The notes: generated by a model from the letters alone, not told the origin. Positions 1-11,242 are shown, counted from the stretch's first letter. The stretch is DNA of 64,000 nucleotides from Timema cristinae (GCA_039000515.1 JBCFYV010000001.1:18639928-18703927); one strand, 5' to 3'. Program-made: numbers and translations.

Positions 1-99
1 TTATATAATCACATGTTTATAAGCTGACGACTTCCGCACGTCCATCATAGACTCTGCCTTAAAATATGAGTGAAGAATGACCATGGGCATGGGACGAAT

Positions 100-178
100 C
101 CTGGATAGCTCAGTGGTAAGAGCAGTGGCGTACTAAGCCGAAGGTCCCGGGTTCGATTCCCGTGTCCAGGTGTCATTT
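100..178 (+). repeat. tRNA-like unit, SINE family C
   Basis: The unit folds as a near-cloverleaf. CCTGGA pairs with TCCAGG as acceptor stem, GCTC with GAGC as D stem, and the T arm carries GGTTCGATTCC, a perfect pol III B box. The anticodon loop would read GTACTAA, giving ACT, which is not a normal tRNA, and the terminal pair is T-T. The same unit followed by GGTGTCATTT recurs near 18.9, 19.05 and 35.6 kb. I infer a tRNA-derived SINE or tRNA pseudogene rather than a working tRNA. Confidence 0.7.
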
Positions 179-1119
179 TTCAATTTTCAGAATATGATAT
201 CCAAAATATAGTTTGGGTTTGGTAAAATGTTCTACAGTAGAGCATATTCGTGTGACATAACTACGATGTGAGATCTGGTTTGAACTGTATTGCCTTTCTG
301 AGCTAGGTGCTTCACGTGGGTTAGAAGGCTAGTTCTAGCAATTCTAGCTATATAAGGTGTTATTTGCGCTTTGAGATTTGCTGTGAAGACGTCTGGATTT
401 AGTTATATCAGCCACCTAAATTGGCTATTGTTCGTGTGGTGAGACTGGTTCATAATTAGTTAGTGAGTTCTGTGTCAAAAAAAAGCACCTTAAAATCATA
501 ACAAGAATTTTTTTTTTAAATTCTAACAATGCCCTTAAAACAAAACAATTATTTGTGAAATCATAATATTTTCATGTCTTTTTTTCAGCAAAATGCAATG
601 AACACAACTTGAAATAAGAGATTAATTGTAAAATTTTATTTTTCCTCAAAAATAAACTTTATGAACTTAATAGACTTAGTTAGACCTAAGTCCAAGAGAA
701 CTTAAGCTTGCCTTAAGCTTAAGATAACTAATTTAGACAGTTGTATCCCTATTCCATTAAACATTCTGTGTATATGGAGTCCGCAAATTGAATACTATAA
801 CCAGCTTGCGCGAGGGCGTTTCGAGGCATAAGGAAAGGAAATTGTCTGTCATCACCGTACGACTGTGAAACCATCCCACCCCCTCCCAAAACCACCCGTC
901 AACCCCTTGATCCTCATGGCTCAGTACAACACCCTTTAAGGCTTTGCATTATAATTCCAGAGATATAATAATTTCTTGTGACACCACGACATCGTAAAAA
1001 AAAACAATTTTTTTATACGCTTATCAAAATCCAGACTTTAACAAGATGATCGTTGTTTGTTTCAATACAGGTAGTTTAATTTTGTGCATTTATTCAAATG
1101 ACTTAAATTAATATTTGAG
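179..1119. other. AT-rich spacer
   Basis: No coding, RNA or repeat structure is recognised. The sequence has A and T runs and short CTTAAGCTTAAG-type palindromes near 700. Confidence 0.5.
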
Positions 1120-1690
1120 GGTTTGGTGGAGCAAGGATCGAACCATACATTCAAAACCTTTTGCAACACTGAAAGTAAATCAATACAGATTTTGACCTTG
1201 TGTGCAGGTGTCAAGAAAGAGTGCAAGGATCACACTAATCAACACCATAGCCACACTGTAATTATGTCAACACAGGTTTTGAACTTAGACTCGGGTGTCA
1301 AGAAGGAGTGTCTGAACCATATTAATCAACCCCATGTCAACACTATAATAAATTACACACATATTTCTAACTTGGATTAAGGTGTCAAAGGGAGTAAACA
1401 GACCGTATATCGATGACATTGCAACACTGTAATCAAGTTAATACAGGTTTCACTCTTGTGTGCAGGTGTCAAAAGGGACTGAGCAGTCCTTATATATCGA
1501 TAACATGGCAACACTGTAATCAAGTCCACACAGGTTTAGAGCTTGTGCACAGTGTCAAAAGAGAGTGAACGGACCGTATCTCTAGATAACATGGCAACAC
1601 TGTATTCAAGTCCACACAGGTTTCACTCTTGTGCACAGGTGTCAAGAGAGAGTGGACGGACCATATATCTCACAACTCTGCACCACTTGA
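1120..1690 (+). repeat. Tandem array, ~86-bp unit, 6-7 copies
   Basis: The anchor GTGTCAA recurs at 1208, 1295, 1382, 1466, 1552 and 1639, spacings of 84-87 bp. A diverged partial copy precedes the first. Each unit contains a CAGGTTT block, the GTGTCAA anchor, a GGACCGTAT block and a CAACACTGTAATCAAG block. Copies become more alike toward the right, so the right side is the younger part. The ORFs across it are by-products of repetition. Confidence 0.9.
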
Positions 1691-2349
1691 CAATCCCCCT
1701 GCGGGGAGATGAGTTTGGTTGGGTTTCAAATGGAGCTGCGAGTCTCTCCGTGAGGTTAAATACATACAGAGAGATTCAGAGCGCACACGGCAAGCACCCG
1801 TCGCTAGTATGGTGGGTTCCCAGTATTGATTAAATACACCCCCACCATCCCTACCACCCACTCACCCAAACAGTATTAAACAGTCTCTGGCACAATAGAC
1901 GTCACCTGACTTTGTGAAATTCCTTCAATAAGAGGAACTAAAGGGTTGAAAGAGGAAAAGGGGGGTGGGGGGGGATTTTTTATTTCCTGAGGTGAAATCT
2001 GTCTCACTTTTGGAAATTGGGAGGATTGCTTGTGACGTAATAATTTACACAGAGCAAATGTCAGGAATAATAAGTATTGAGGGAAAGGGTAAAAGGGTTG
2101 GGGGTTCTTTTCTTAAAAAAAAAGTCATGTCTTATCGTTTTAATTATTATTATTCTATTGATTGGTTTTACAAAGAGTGGAAGTAAGGATTGTTACATTT
2201 GGAACATGTTCCAAGTCTGTGGTTTTTGAACCGAAACCGTTGTGACGATTGTTTTATTTTAAAATACAAACAAATAATATATGTTTATATATTTGAACTA
2301 GCTCTTTGTTCGGTGAGCAATATTAATATGGCTTAGTTTTTAATTTCTT
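1691..2349. other. Unassigned spacer with mixed composition
   Basis: The stretch 1690-1830 is less AT-rich than its surroundings and open on both strands (96 and 63 codons), but neither product is recognisable. It is followed by a G-rich tract near 1960 and AT-rich DNA. Confidence 0.4.
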
Positions 2350-2520
2350 AACATCGCGTCTTACTACCTGCTCAGGTTATACGCATAGCTAATTACTATA
2401 ATGGAGTAAGGATGAGAAAGGAAGACTTTAAGAGGTAATCAACCTGCATTTGCGTGGGAGGAGAGTGTGAAACCATATATGAAAAACCAACCTCAGTAGA
2501 CACTACCGATCTCCGGGTGT
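2350..2520 (-). repeat. SINE A, minus, 5'-truncated
   Basis: Read on the minus strand this ends with the family tail: the GCGTCTTACTACC block at 2357 is the complement of GGTAGTAAGACGC. The CATTTGCGTGGGAGG and AAAACC body blocks are present. The tRNA-like head is missing beyond about 2518. Confidence 0.75.
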
Positions 2521-2609
2521 TAATCAGTACAGTTTAACATGGGAGTGATGCCTTTAGGCCTTTTGGTCACTATAATTAAATTAATTATTTGTAAGGATTG
2601 CTAAACTCC

Positions 2610-2712
2610 AATGTTTGTAGGCAGAACCTTATTTGACAGAAAAGTTATTAGATATACTTTCACGTATTCATAAGTCATGTGGTCTACATCTGTTCCTTTT
2701 GATAGGTGTTGT
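2610..2712 (+). repeat. Repeat I, ~90-bp dispersed copy
   Basis: Core blocks GACAGAAAAGTTATTAGAT and CTTTCACGTATTCATAAGTCATGTGG match diverged copies near 5520, 31100 and 48190. It may be part of a longer unclassified element; its borders are not visible. Confidence 0.5.
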
Positions 2713-2828
2713 AAATACATAAAAATTAACACTTATAACAGTAAAATGCTACCAAAGCTCACCGCAAAAAGAAGTTTGTATTTTCGTAAAAGGTTCTTAC
2801 TACCAAAATCATACTTTAATTATATTCA

Positions 2829-3089
2829 GGACCCACCTCAGTGGTGTAGTTGGTTAACGCGCTAGTTTCGTGTTGAGCTTGACTGCCGAGGATGGGGAGC
2901 TCGAGGTTCAAATCTCATTCAGGTGAACTGTTTTTTTCTCCCTCTATAAGTGGTTTTTCACTCTCCCTCAACGCAATTGCAGGTTCACTTCTTCTAAAGT
3001 CAACCTTCCCAATTCCTAATACATTAGCGTAATTAGTACATAAGCGTGTAACCCAAACGGGTAGTAGGACGTGGTGCTAAATAAATAAG
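2829..3089 (+). repeat. SINE A, plus, near full length
   Basis: The head has A box TGGTGTAGTTGG and B box GGTTCAAATCTC. The body holds the AAGTGGTTTTTCACTCTCCC block and the CCTTCCCAATTCCTAAT block. The tail is AACCCAAACGGGTAG, then GACGTGGTGCTAA and a short TAAA repeat. The order (tRNA head, unrelated body, tail, simple repeat) is that of a tRNA-derived SINE. Confidence 0.9.
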
Positions 3090-3159
3090 TTATATTGAGA
3101 TGAGCGGAGGGTTTTGAAGAGAATTAGCTTATCTATTCGCTCTTTAATTAGTGGACAAA

Positions 3160-3420
3160 CAAAAGTAACCTGCTTCAGTATCCGCGTGATCTAAAGTAGA
3201 ATAGACTGCCGATGATGGGGAGATGTAGGTTCGAAACTAGGTCTACTGTACTGAGGATGTTTAAAAAAAAATGGATTTCCACTCTTTCTCCGCGCAAATG
3301 TAGGTACATTTTCTCTGAATATACCCTCCCAAATCCCTAATATCAATTATAATTAGCGTAATTTGTACATAATCATATAATCCGAATGAGTGGTAAGATG
3401 CGGTACTAATAATAAATTAA
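3160..3420 (+). repeat. SINE A, plus, diverged
   Basis: The GCCGATGATGGGGAGAT block, GGTTCGAAAC B-box region, body and tail TAAGATGCGGTACTAATAAT are all recognisable in order. The head is heavily mutated. It lies about 70 bp after another plus-strand copy. Confidence 0.8.
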
Positions 3421-4759
3421 TGAAATAAAACAATACTTTTTTAAATTTTATTATTTCACCTTATCTCACAACCGTTTTGGGTTACACAAATACACATTAT
3501 ATAATTTAATATCGCTGGTATCGTAAAAATGGATAATACATAAATTATGGGAAATGTGTCCACATTTGTGGGTTGTAAGAGTGGAAAATCCTTCAATTGA
3601 AAAACTTATGTACACCCTAACGGGATTAGAACCCCAACCACTTTTGTACCAGCCAAACAGACTGAGTGAGCTTTACATTTAGACATCATGGTCACGGGTA
3701 GGGATAATTCACTATGGAACTTGTTACCGTGTTATCACCGTAGCAATTATTTCAAAACAGTAAATATTTGCTACGCTCCCTAAAAGTACTTAGTCTATTC
3801 ACACATCATTAGAATGTCCAAACTGTCGCCCTCATCATCTGTAATGAAAGAAAATGTCAATATTAGGAGCTCTCTACCCACTTCCATTTGAGAGGAAGAA
3901 TATGGGAGGTGGCGGAACCTTGCATAAATATAAACAATATGTCCCGGAAGACACCGGAGGAGAGGAAAATACATTCCACGTGTTGTTTCGACAAAAATAG
4001 AAGTAAGGGGATGAAGGGTATCTTCTTTCACTCAGTACAGTCAGGGACAAGAAAAAAAACATTGATTGATTACACATACAAGTGTTATGAACAGAAGACC
4101 TCACTCCATTTTACTATCGTTACTACAGTCTTACTAGTAGTTCTGTGAACAGTAGACCTCGCTCCCTCCATGTTATTATCATTATCAAAGTATTAACATA
4201 ACGCTTTGGATATAAACTTGAAATATTTTCTGTGATTTCTCCTTGGATTTAAAGTTTATACTTTTCGTTTACGGCCAAGTTAGAAAACATATTAGTTTTA
4301 CATTTAATAATACATTTTCATTGCAAATAATAATCGCTTTCCACGGGGTAGATATCAAATTTCACAGTAGATGTAAAATTTAAAAAAAAAATCCTTGTTA
4401 CTCGTTAGATTTCTTAGAATATAAATTAAAATCACTTAAAATGGGCTATTGGATAAAAACACTCTTTAAGCGGCTGACATCTTTAAAGGGATAGTCAGAT
4501 CATAAAACCATGTACTGTACATGCGTTATTTGGCCATAGTTCAAAAAATGTCCCTGCCAATATTAGGTAAAATTTTTCCAATAATTTAGCATTTAACGTG
4601 GAACGTACACCCAGTTAAACAGACAGGGAAAATTAGATGGGGTAAAATTAAAACAGGACCGATAGACAGTTGGCCAAATATTTAAAGTTATAGTTTATGA
4701 AACGGACAATTAGTGATAATATTATTAGGTGTTCTGTCTTACGACAGGTCCACTCCTTT
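3421..4759. other. AT-rich spacer with a possible tRNA-like relic
   Basis: At about 3605-3705, the minus strand reads like a decayed tRNA-derived head with a GGTTCTAATCCC B-box-like block. ORFs of 76-86 codons overlap on both strands at 3795-4148, with no recognisable product. Nothing else is seen. Confidence 0.35.
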
Positions 4760-5120
4760 TTTCAGTGAACTTGATCCGTCAATACGCCCTGTCCTCTGCC
4801 TTCTCCTTCATCTCCCAGAATTGTCTTCTTTCCTTCAAGCCAAACAATATTTGAATCCTCCTCCTTCCTAAGTTCCTCTTTTCCTGAACCCTTCCTTCTA
4901 TGATGTCGTGCAGAAGACAATTCCTCCTAAGGATATGTCCGATCCAGTTTTCTTTGCATCGAAGAATCACATTCAAAGTGGTTATCTTACCACTCACTCT
5001 TCTTAACACTTCTTCATTTGTTACTCTGTCCACCTAATCTTCTAAAGTCTTCTCCATCACATTTCAAAGATCTCCAATTTTTTTTCCTCACCCGTCTTCA
5101 TAGGAGTTCAAGAAACTGAC
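4760..5120 (-). pseudogene. LINE reverse transcriptase C-terminal fragment (type 2)
   Basis: The open part (4779-5033) reads DRVTNEEVLRRV, then ENWIGHILRRNCLL and IIEGRVQEKRN, a C-terminal signature very common in metazoan LINE polyproteins. Upstream the same frame continues back through EIFEM, a stop, WRRL, a stop and KIRWTDRV, matching the family's FEMWCWRR...WTDRVTNEEV order with stops where W or S residues are usual. The catalytic RT domain is absent. This is a dead fragment; the clade is not resolved. Related fragments on the plus strand lie at 14.2, 27.6 and 50.0 kb. Confidence 0.8.
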
Positions 5121-5159
5121 TATACAGGAACCAAAAATACGACTTTTTAAAATATATAT

Positions 5160-5617
5160 ACAAGGGAGAGAGCTATAGTAGGCTGGATAGTGGGTAGGGA
5201 TGAGAAAAAGGGCTCAAGTAAGATAATAGGTGCTAGAGAAAAGGGGAAAAAAAAACCAGAATGGGAGTAGAGTTGAAACAGCAAGAGTAGCGGGTGAAGA
5301 CGTCTTCATTATCACAAGGTTGACGTACTGGCCCCTAGAGACCAAAAGAAAGAGGGACAGGGGGAGTGTTGAAATACGAGGGTGAAGCAGAGGTGACAAC
5401 CTGAGATAGAGAGTGGAGGAATATGAGGGGAGGAAGATTTCACTGAGATACTGGAAAGTGATCCATAGCTTCCGTCTGACAAAAGGCAAACAGCTCGAGG
5501 TACAGTCCAATGTGTATAGAATAAAACCTTGTCATATGGAAAAGCTATTAGATCTGCTCTCAAGTGTTTATACGTCAAGTCATGAGGTCCTCAACAATCT
5601 CTTTTGAGATATATTAT
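5160..5617. other. Purine-rich segment with a Repeat I copy
   Basis: The plus strand of 5160-5460 is strongly purine-biased (GGGAGAGAG, GAGAAAAGGGG), which opens pyrimidine-encoded minus ORFs rich in S, P and L of no known family. From about 5515 to 5605 a Repeat I copy is visible (AAAAGCTATTAGATCTGCT). Confidence 0.45.
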
Positions 5618-5930
5618 TATTTCATTTTTTATCTTATTTGAGGTATTTAACGTACAATAACTGAACCAACTGATTACACAAGTACACGAGAATTTCTATG
5701 AGCGAGAGTGAAAGGGCCTACTAATTTTGCCAGGAATGGTATTTTTCACACACCTTCCAGGGTATTTTTAAATGTCACAATCTACATGGGACCAACGTCC
5801 TTACTTCCCCCTCCAAAGGAAGTTGTGCTACGTATTTTTATCGCTTGAACCCAGCTGGGTATGAACCCATAAACATTGGATCCTGAGGCAAGAACTTTAC
5901 CGCAAGACCACCAAGATCGACTATATATAA
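5618..5930 (-). repeat. SINE E, minus strand
   Basis: It aligns end to end with 50070-50380. Shared blocks in order are CTGATTACACAAGTACACGAG, GAAGTTGTGCTACG, GAACCCAGCTGG and CCTGAGGCAAG. On the minus strand the right end becomes a tRNA-like head ending in a GGGTTCATACCC T-arm-like hairpin. A tRNA-derived SINE distinct from A and B is inferred. Confidence 0.65.
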
Positions 5931-6879
5931 TCAAAACCTATAAAAGACACTAGATAAAATTTATTTTGTATTTTACAAAAGGCTCTTTCTATGAAAATAG
6001 AATTATATACTCTGAAACCAAAAACCACAATAATTTTATTATACTCTGTTTAATTTTTCGTTCTTCATCCTGGATGTGTTGTAAATACTATCTATATCGA
6101 GGAACCCATGAAAGTTGGTCGACTACAACCCCCTCCTCTTAATTCATAAAATTTCTTTTTTGGACATGTGGTGGCCACAGGGCGGGAAGAGGGGTTAGAG
6201 GGTGCGGGGGGGGGGGGGGGGCACACCAAGGTTACGTGGCTAGAGTTATAGACATCATTTTGTTCTATAGAGCTCGTTAACTTTATAAGAGATATGAATA
6301 AAATATGAATAAATAGCATGGAATTCCACACGGACTTTCTCGCTCTATTGTATAAAACTGGAGATATTTATTTAAAACTCGTAATATATGTTAAATGAAA
6401 TAATATAAACTAGCAAACCCAAGAAAAACTTGCACTATACTTACGTAAGAAATTTTTTAGTCCCAGTTTTAAATTTTATAATTTTATTTCCAAAGAATTT
6501 AATCCACATTTGTCTGTTTGGGCCAATAAAAAAGATCGTAATCGGGTCCACAAGGCTCAACACTTTGTATTAAAATTTCCACTTCCAGTTTAAATTCTTA
6601 CTTTTATTAGGTGTTGAACATCTTCAGGTCATCGCATTTATATTAAATTCCTCATTTATAAATTTTGACCAATAAAAAATGTAAATATTAACTATCGAGT
6701 ATAAAATGAAGGAGATAGATAATTGATGCACAAACCTTTCCCTAAGAGGTTAAAAGTAAAAGAACATAACATTTTTCAAGAGACTTCTTTATATCTAATT
6801 ATTCTATGGCAATAGAGAATTATTGAATTAAAACATAAGTAGTATCTCTGTACAACTCAAGCTTACAAAATTTTATTAA
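5931..6879. other. AT-rich spacer with long poly-G
   Basis: A G run of about 16 lies at 6207-6222. The minus ORF over it is proline-rich only because of the run. Nothing else is recognised. Confidence 0.5.
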
Positions 6880-7310
6880 TATATTTGCCAATATCTTAGA
6901 AATTGTTGGTTTTATTAAAATATATTTCAAAAAATGTATTTTATTTTTGATAGTATTGTAATTTGGCAATGATAAGTTATTTACTATCTCAAATAGTTGC
7001 AGAGATACGGGAATTACTACTTTTGTAAAGTACCCTTAAAGTCATTTTTATAAGAGAATTAAAATAGCTATTTTATTTATAATCTTAATCAACGCCCAGT
7101 TAAAATTTAAAACAAACCATTAGACCTATTTTGATAAAATCGATTTTTTTTTTCTTTTTGATTTTTATTAATTTACTCTTAATTTTATGGTTAAACAGAC
7201 ACACAAACAGATAGCATTGCAAAAACCACTTTTTAGGGTTCAGGGGGGTCACGAGACATCGACATCCATCAACATTTCGGGTTAGATTTTTCTTAATGTC
7301 GCAATATTTT
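6880..7310 (+). repeat. Repeat H, copy 1 (diverged)
   Basis: It shares the order of blocks with 7640-8100: an ACTCTTAATTTTA block, an AGACAGA-type block, CAAAAACCACTTTTTAGG, then GGGGGGTCACGA and a GGGTTAGAT block. The second copy follows in the same orientation after a foldback block, so the pair may be a segmental duplication or two halves of one element. Confidence 0.55.
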
Positions 7311-7320
7311 ACCGTTAGTG

Positions 7321-7625
7321 TTTGAAAAGTATATATTTATTTATTTATAAAACCAATAACTTTAAAGCTAAGCGCATATATATGCGATTAGCTTTAAAGT
7401 TATTGGTTTTATAAATATATATAATATATATATCAATAGCTTAAATTTATTGGTTTTATAAATAAATAAATATATATTATAAACTTTTCATGTATATATA
7501 TAATATATATATCCAATAGCTTTAAAGTTATTGGTTTTATAGAACTATATTATGTATATATATGTATATATTATAATTATAATTATTTTGCATATAGCTT
7601 TAAAGTTATTGGTTTTATAAAAATA
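7321..7625. repeat. Foldback block of TTTAAAGTTATTGGTTTTATA units
   Basis: The ~25-bp unit AGCTTTAAAGTTATTGGTTT occurs four times forward (7392, 7440 mutated, 7513, 7594) and once inverted (7349). The first pair forms a near-perfect hairpin of ~27 bp per arm around GCGCATATATATGCG. TA-rich spacers separate the units. It looks like a hairpin element that expanded locally. Confidence 0.8.
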
Positions 7626-7639
7626 AATTTCAAATGAAA

Positions 7640-8100
7640 GATTTTCAATGATAGGTAATTTCATATCTCGAAGAGTTACGTAGATATGATAAAAAAAAAA
7701 AAATCTACGCATCAGACCGGAATACTTAATGTAATTTTGCCAATATATTGAGAGTAGCCATTTTGTTTGCAGTATTTATAAATGTTTAGAAATTAAATTT
7801 TATCAAAATTTTAAGAGCTGAATTTGAGAAAATAGATTTTTATCTCTTTTTGCCCTTCAGTAAACTACCCTTAATTTTAAGTTTAGATATCCAATTACAA
7901 AAATCCCTGGGGGAACCCTATGGAAACCCTAGATACCGAGTTTTAGCTTGATCGGTAAAATAATTTAGGCTCTAATTCTAGTTATAGACAGACAGATGGA
8001 AATTCAAAAACCACTTATTTTGATTCGGGGGGTCATGAAACGTCAACTTTAATAAAAAGCTTGAGTTAGATCTTTTTGACGATCAATATACTTTCTCTAA
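7640..8100 (+). repeat. Repeat H, copy 2
   Basis: Shows TTTTGCCCTTCAGTAAACTA then CCCTTAATTTTAAG, GACAGACAGATGG, CAAAAACCACTTATTTTG and GGGGGGTCATGA. Inverted relatives are at 13430-13680 and 44640-45035. The element type is unknown. Confidence 0.6.
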
Positions 8101-8559
8101 CTTTAAGATAGTGAGAAAGTAACACGGAAGAGGTCTTGTAATAAATCCCTAACTATTGCTACTTTTGGGAAAAGCCTAACTAATGCCTATAATACTGTAC
8201 TTTTTGGGTAAATAGTCAGTATTGTACTTTGTAAATTAATTTATTCTGTCTCCGTAATTTACTGCTAACAAGTAAAACCCTGTGATTCCACAAGTCTCAG
8301 TGATTAGCGTTCACATTAACGTCGGAGGAGGCTTAGATTAGAACAGTCAACTATTCATTAAGTTTAAGTGAAACCAGAAGGTCGGAAATCAACCAATTAA
8401 GAGCAAAGTTACCGTAATCTGTGGTTAAGTAAAGCAACAGTGCGCCTAAAGAGAAGACTACAGTTTGGTAAGTATAGTCGGTTTGTGGTAGTTTGAAACT
8501 TAAAAGTCATATTTACATCCAGACTATATATCCGTTCAGATTGTACGCATATTTATATT

Positions 8560-8890
8560 TATATTATTATTATATTATTATTATTATTATATTATTATTA
8601 TTATTATATTATTATTATTATTAGCACCGCGTCTTACTACCCGTTCGGGTTGTACGCACTTACGCTAATATGTAATGGTAGGGTGATTGTGAGATGAAAT
8701 GGAGGACCTACAGTTTAACGTGGGATCCAAACCACGGTGGAGACCTGGCATTCCCCACATTCACAAGTTGTGATTAATAAACGTCTTGTCAGAGGTGAAG
8801 GGAGGGTTTGGTTATCAACTAGATCTGTGTTGGGACCAAGGTTTGAACCCTGGGACCTCAGCACAGAAGTCTGACTCAAAGGTGCTAGAG
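8560..8890 (-). repeat. SINE B, minus, near full length
   Basis: From left to right: an ATT repeat (complement of the TAA tail), GCACCGCGTCTTACTACC, the ACCACGGTGG hairpin, CTTGTCAGAGGTGAAGG, then the head up to CAGCACAGAAGTCTGAC. The last part of the head (A box) is lost or mutated beyond 8890. The ATT tract is over 60 bp and interrupted in a regular way. Confidence 0.85.
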
Positions 8891-9035
8891 ATAAGTTAAG
8901 TTCAATTTACCGTTTTTGCACCTGAATCTGCGTGGTGAGAATTAGAACCCTGATGTCTTCATTAATGGCGGTAAAGTAAATTACGAGAGTTATGTAGTTA
9001 TACAATTTGACCAACGAAGAGGGTAAACTGAAACA

Positions 9036-9560
9036 CAAAATTAGCACCGTGTCTTTTGAGCTATATGCCTGAGTACTAATTAATGTAAGACCCGCCTCGG
9101 TGGCGTAGTTGGCTAACGCGCTTGTCGTGTTAGGCTCGACTGCTGAGGACGGGGAGATCGAGGTTCGAATCTCGGTCGGGTGAACTGGGGGGGGGGGGGG
9201 GTTCCTAAATGGTTTTCCACTTTCCCTTCACGCAAATGCGGGTTCACTTCCTCTAATTCAACCTTCCCAATTCCTAATCCATTAGCGTATTTAGTACTTA
9301 AAGCGTATAACCCGAACGGGTAGTAATACGCGGTACTAAATATTAATATTAATATTAATATTACTAATTAATTTAGTGGTTTTAGTGATTAGTTAGGCTA
9401 TATTTATAAGAATAATACCTACAGTTTTGTGTAAAACCATTTATAGAAAACCACCCTCAGTACACCCAACCGAGATTCGAAGCTCAAACTCCCCGTCATC
9501 GGCAGTCTAGTTTACTGCCAGAGTATTGAGTTAGATCGCGTGGCCACCGAAGAGGGTAGC
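9036..9560 (-). repeat. Old SINE A, minus, split by a younger SINE A
   Basis: The tail half is at 9036-9087 (ATTAGCACCGTGTCTT) and the body and head at about 9420-9560 (AAAACCACCCTCAGTACACC through the TGGCCACCGAAGAGG end). The gap is filled by the plus-strand copy at 9088. The 11-bp sequence TACTAATTAAT borders both sides of the insert, so this copy existed first. Confidence 0.75.
9088..9360 (+). repeat. SINE A, plus, youngest-looking copy
   Basis: The head is almost ideal: A box TGGCGTAGTTGG, B box GGTTCGAATCTC. The body contains a G run at 9187-9200, the TTTTCCACTTTCCC block and CCTTCCCAATTCC. The tail is AACCCGAACGGGTAG, then ATACGCGGTACTAA and an ATT/TAA repeat. It sits inside an older minus-strand copy of the same family. 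It is the best approximation to the family master here. Confidence 0.9.
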
Positions 9561-11231
9561 GTAATAATTATTAAAAATGCACTATAAATAAGGATAGGGA
9601 TCAATTTATTTTCAAAGATCTCGGCATAGGATATACATAAACTATATAGCTACTATTTCTGTGTAACGTTCAGATTATTAAATATTTTATTTTACACCTT
9701 GAGAATATTTTACTGTGTAATTACGTTAATTATGGCAGAAGTTTTCTAATAACTCTCTAAGTTTTACGTTCTCCCACAGCATTTATGAGTCGTATCACGC
9801 ATTAATTTGAATGTTACAACGCATTAATTTTTCCCTTTTCAACACACAGCATTAAGATAATATAGACGCTTGATACAAAAAGGCTGTTTTCTTTATAAAA
9901 ATTTCAGCGTAGTGATATATAGCCAAACAGAGGTAAAAGCTCCTATTTCTGTTAATTAAGTCATTTTATTTTTTATGACGCAAAAAACAACACTAACACA
10001 GATGGCCATTTTCTAAAACACAATACAATGTTTTACGCTTAGCAACATTTTGAAACCAAACCTTCTACACCTCACCCCCTTTACCCCCTCTCAAACTACC
10101 AACTGAAATTTTCACTCTCGCGTTGTTTTCAACACTTAAGTGCCCAATTAAAACTTGTGTGACAATGTTTAGCCAGTGAGCCCTCGAGGCCGGCCTCCGA
10201 TGCGGGTTAATGTGGCAGTTTCCCGCATCAAGCCGGTAGAGCGCTCCGCCGTTACATAGCGTCCATTGTCCGACTAAAATGGGTCGGAAAGAAGAAGAAG
10301 AAACGGTAGGCCCTTTCTGGTTTAATGGCGGTATAAACGTCCGCAATACTAAAGACATTTACAAACACCAGTAGGAAACGTTACCGTATTTTAAGGGCTC
10401 ATTTCGTTTCTTGCGAAAGGGCTAGGAAATGGGGTCACAGCGACGCTGATGATAGTAGAAAGATCACAATACTCCACAAAACGTTACTATGAACATCTTG
10501 TGTTACAATATATATTTTTTTTATTTGATGCTACAGAATATAAAAGTTATTTATTTGGTGACGCTAATTATTATGTTGTGTAAACTATGGATAATTTAAT
10601 CTTTATCTGATTCTAGTATAAAAAACATATTTTGTTATTCTGGAGATGCTAGATTTATCAACCGTGATAAGATTCTTGAGAGTGCCTCAGAGAACTAGGA
10701 ATGATATTTTCTCATCTAAAGCTACACGACGGTATGTCGATCAAAATTATTTTGTTCGATATAGTGGTAGTTTACGATATATTAAAGTACATCGGTCTGG
10801 GCCAACTGGACCATCAGTATTATAATGGGTGCTGTATTCTTAGTCGATTTTCCGTTTTAAATATTTTATTTAGCTGCTGAGTAAACAAGTTTTATAATTA
10901 TTTTTTTTTAATTTGACTCAGATAATGAAAATAGAAAGAAAAAGTTTTTCAATGGGTTTTGATTCAAAAGTCCTAAAGTGTTGATCAATATATAAGAATT
11001 GAAAACGTAATCCAGATATCTATCAGATATTAAAATATCAATAACTTTTTTTTTGTATGGTTAAATTGTTACCATCTCTATATACAACCAAATCGAATGA
11101 ATTGATTGATCCTGGAAAGATGATTGATTACCTTAACGATACAAAACAATCTTTTTAAATGCAAACGGGCTCATTGAAAAAAAATATGGGGGTGTGACAA
11201 ATATAATACGTGTATATTTTCATTTTATAAT
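9561..11231. other. AT-rich spacer with one GC-richer island
   Basis: Apart from the island at 10065-10358 this is plain AT-rich DNA with long A/T runs. No gene or repeat family is recognised. Confidence 0.45.
10065..10358 (-). other. GC-richer, CpG-containing island, open on minus strand
   Basis: A 97-codon minus ORF spans the island. CpG-bearing blocks such as GAGGCCGGCCTCCGATGCGG and GAGCGCTCCGCCG contrast with flanks near 70% AT. CGAGGCCGGCCTCCG is a near-palindrome. The product (MSLVLRTFIPPLNQ...) matches nothing I know. It may be an exon, a promoter CpG patch or part of a mobile element. No splice signals were convincing. Confidence 0.3.
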
Positions 11232-11242
11232 TAATTCAATTA

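Noticed and set aside
104..172. A functional tRNA gene
   Set aside because: Terminal pair T-T, anticodon loop giving ACT, T-stem mismatch, and sister copies with the same short 3' flank. A SINE or pseudogene is simpler.
1123..1380. 85-codon plus ORF with two similar halves
   Set aside because: The halves reflect the 87-bp tandem unit (a multiple of 3), so a frame stays open by chance.
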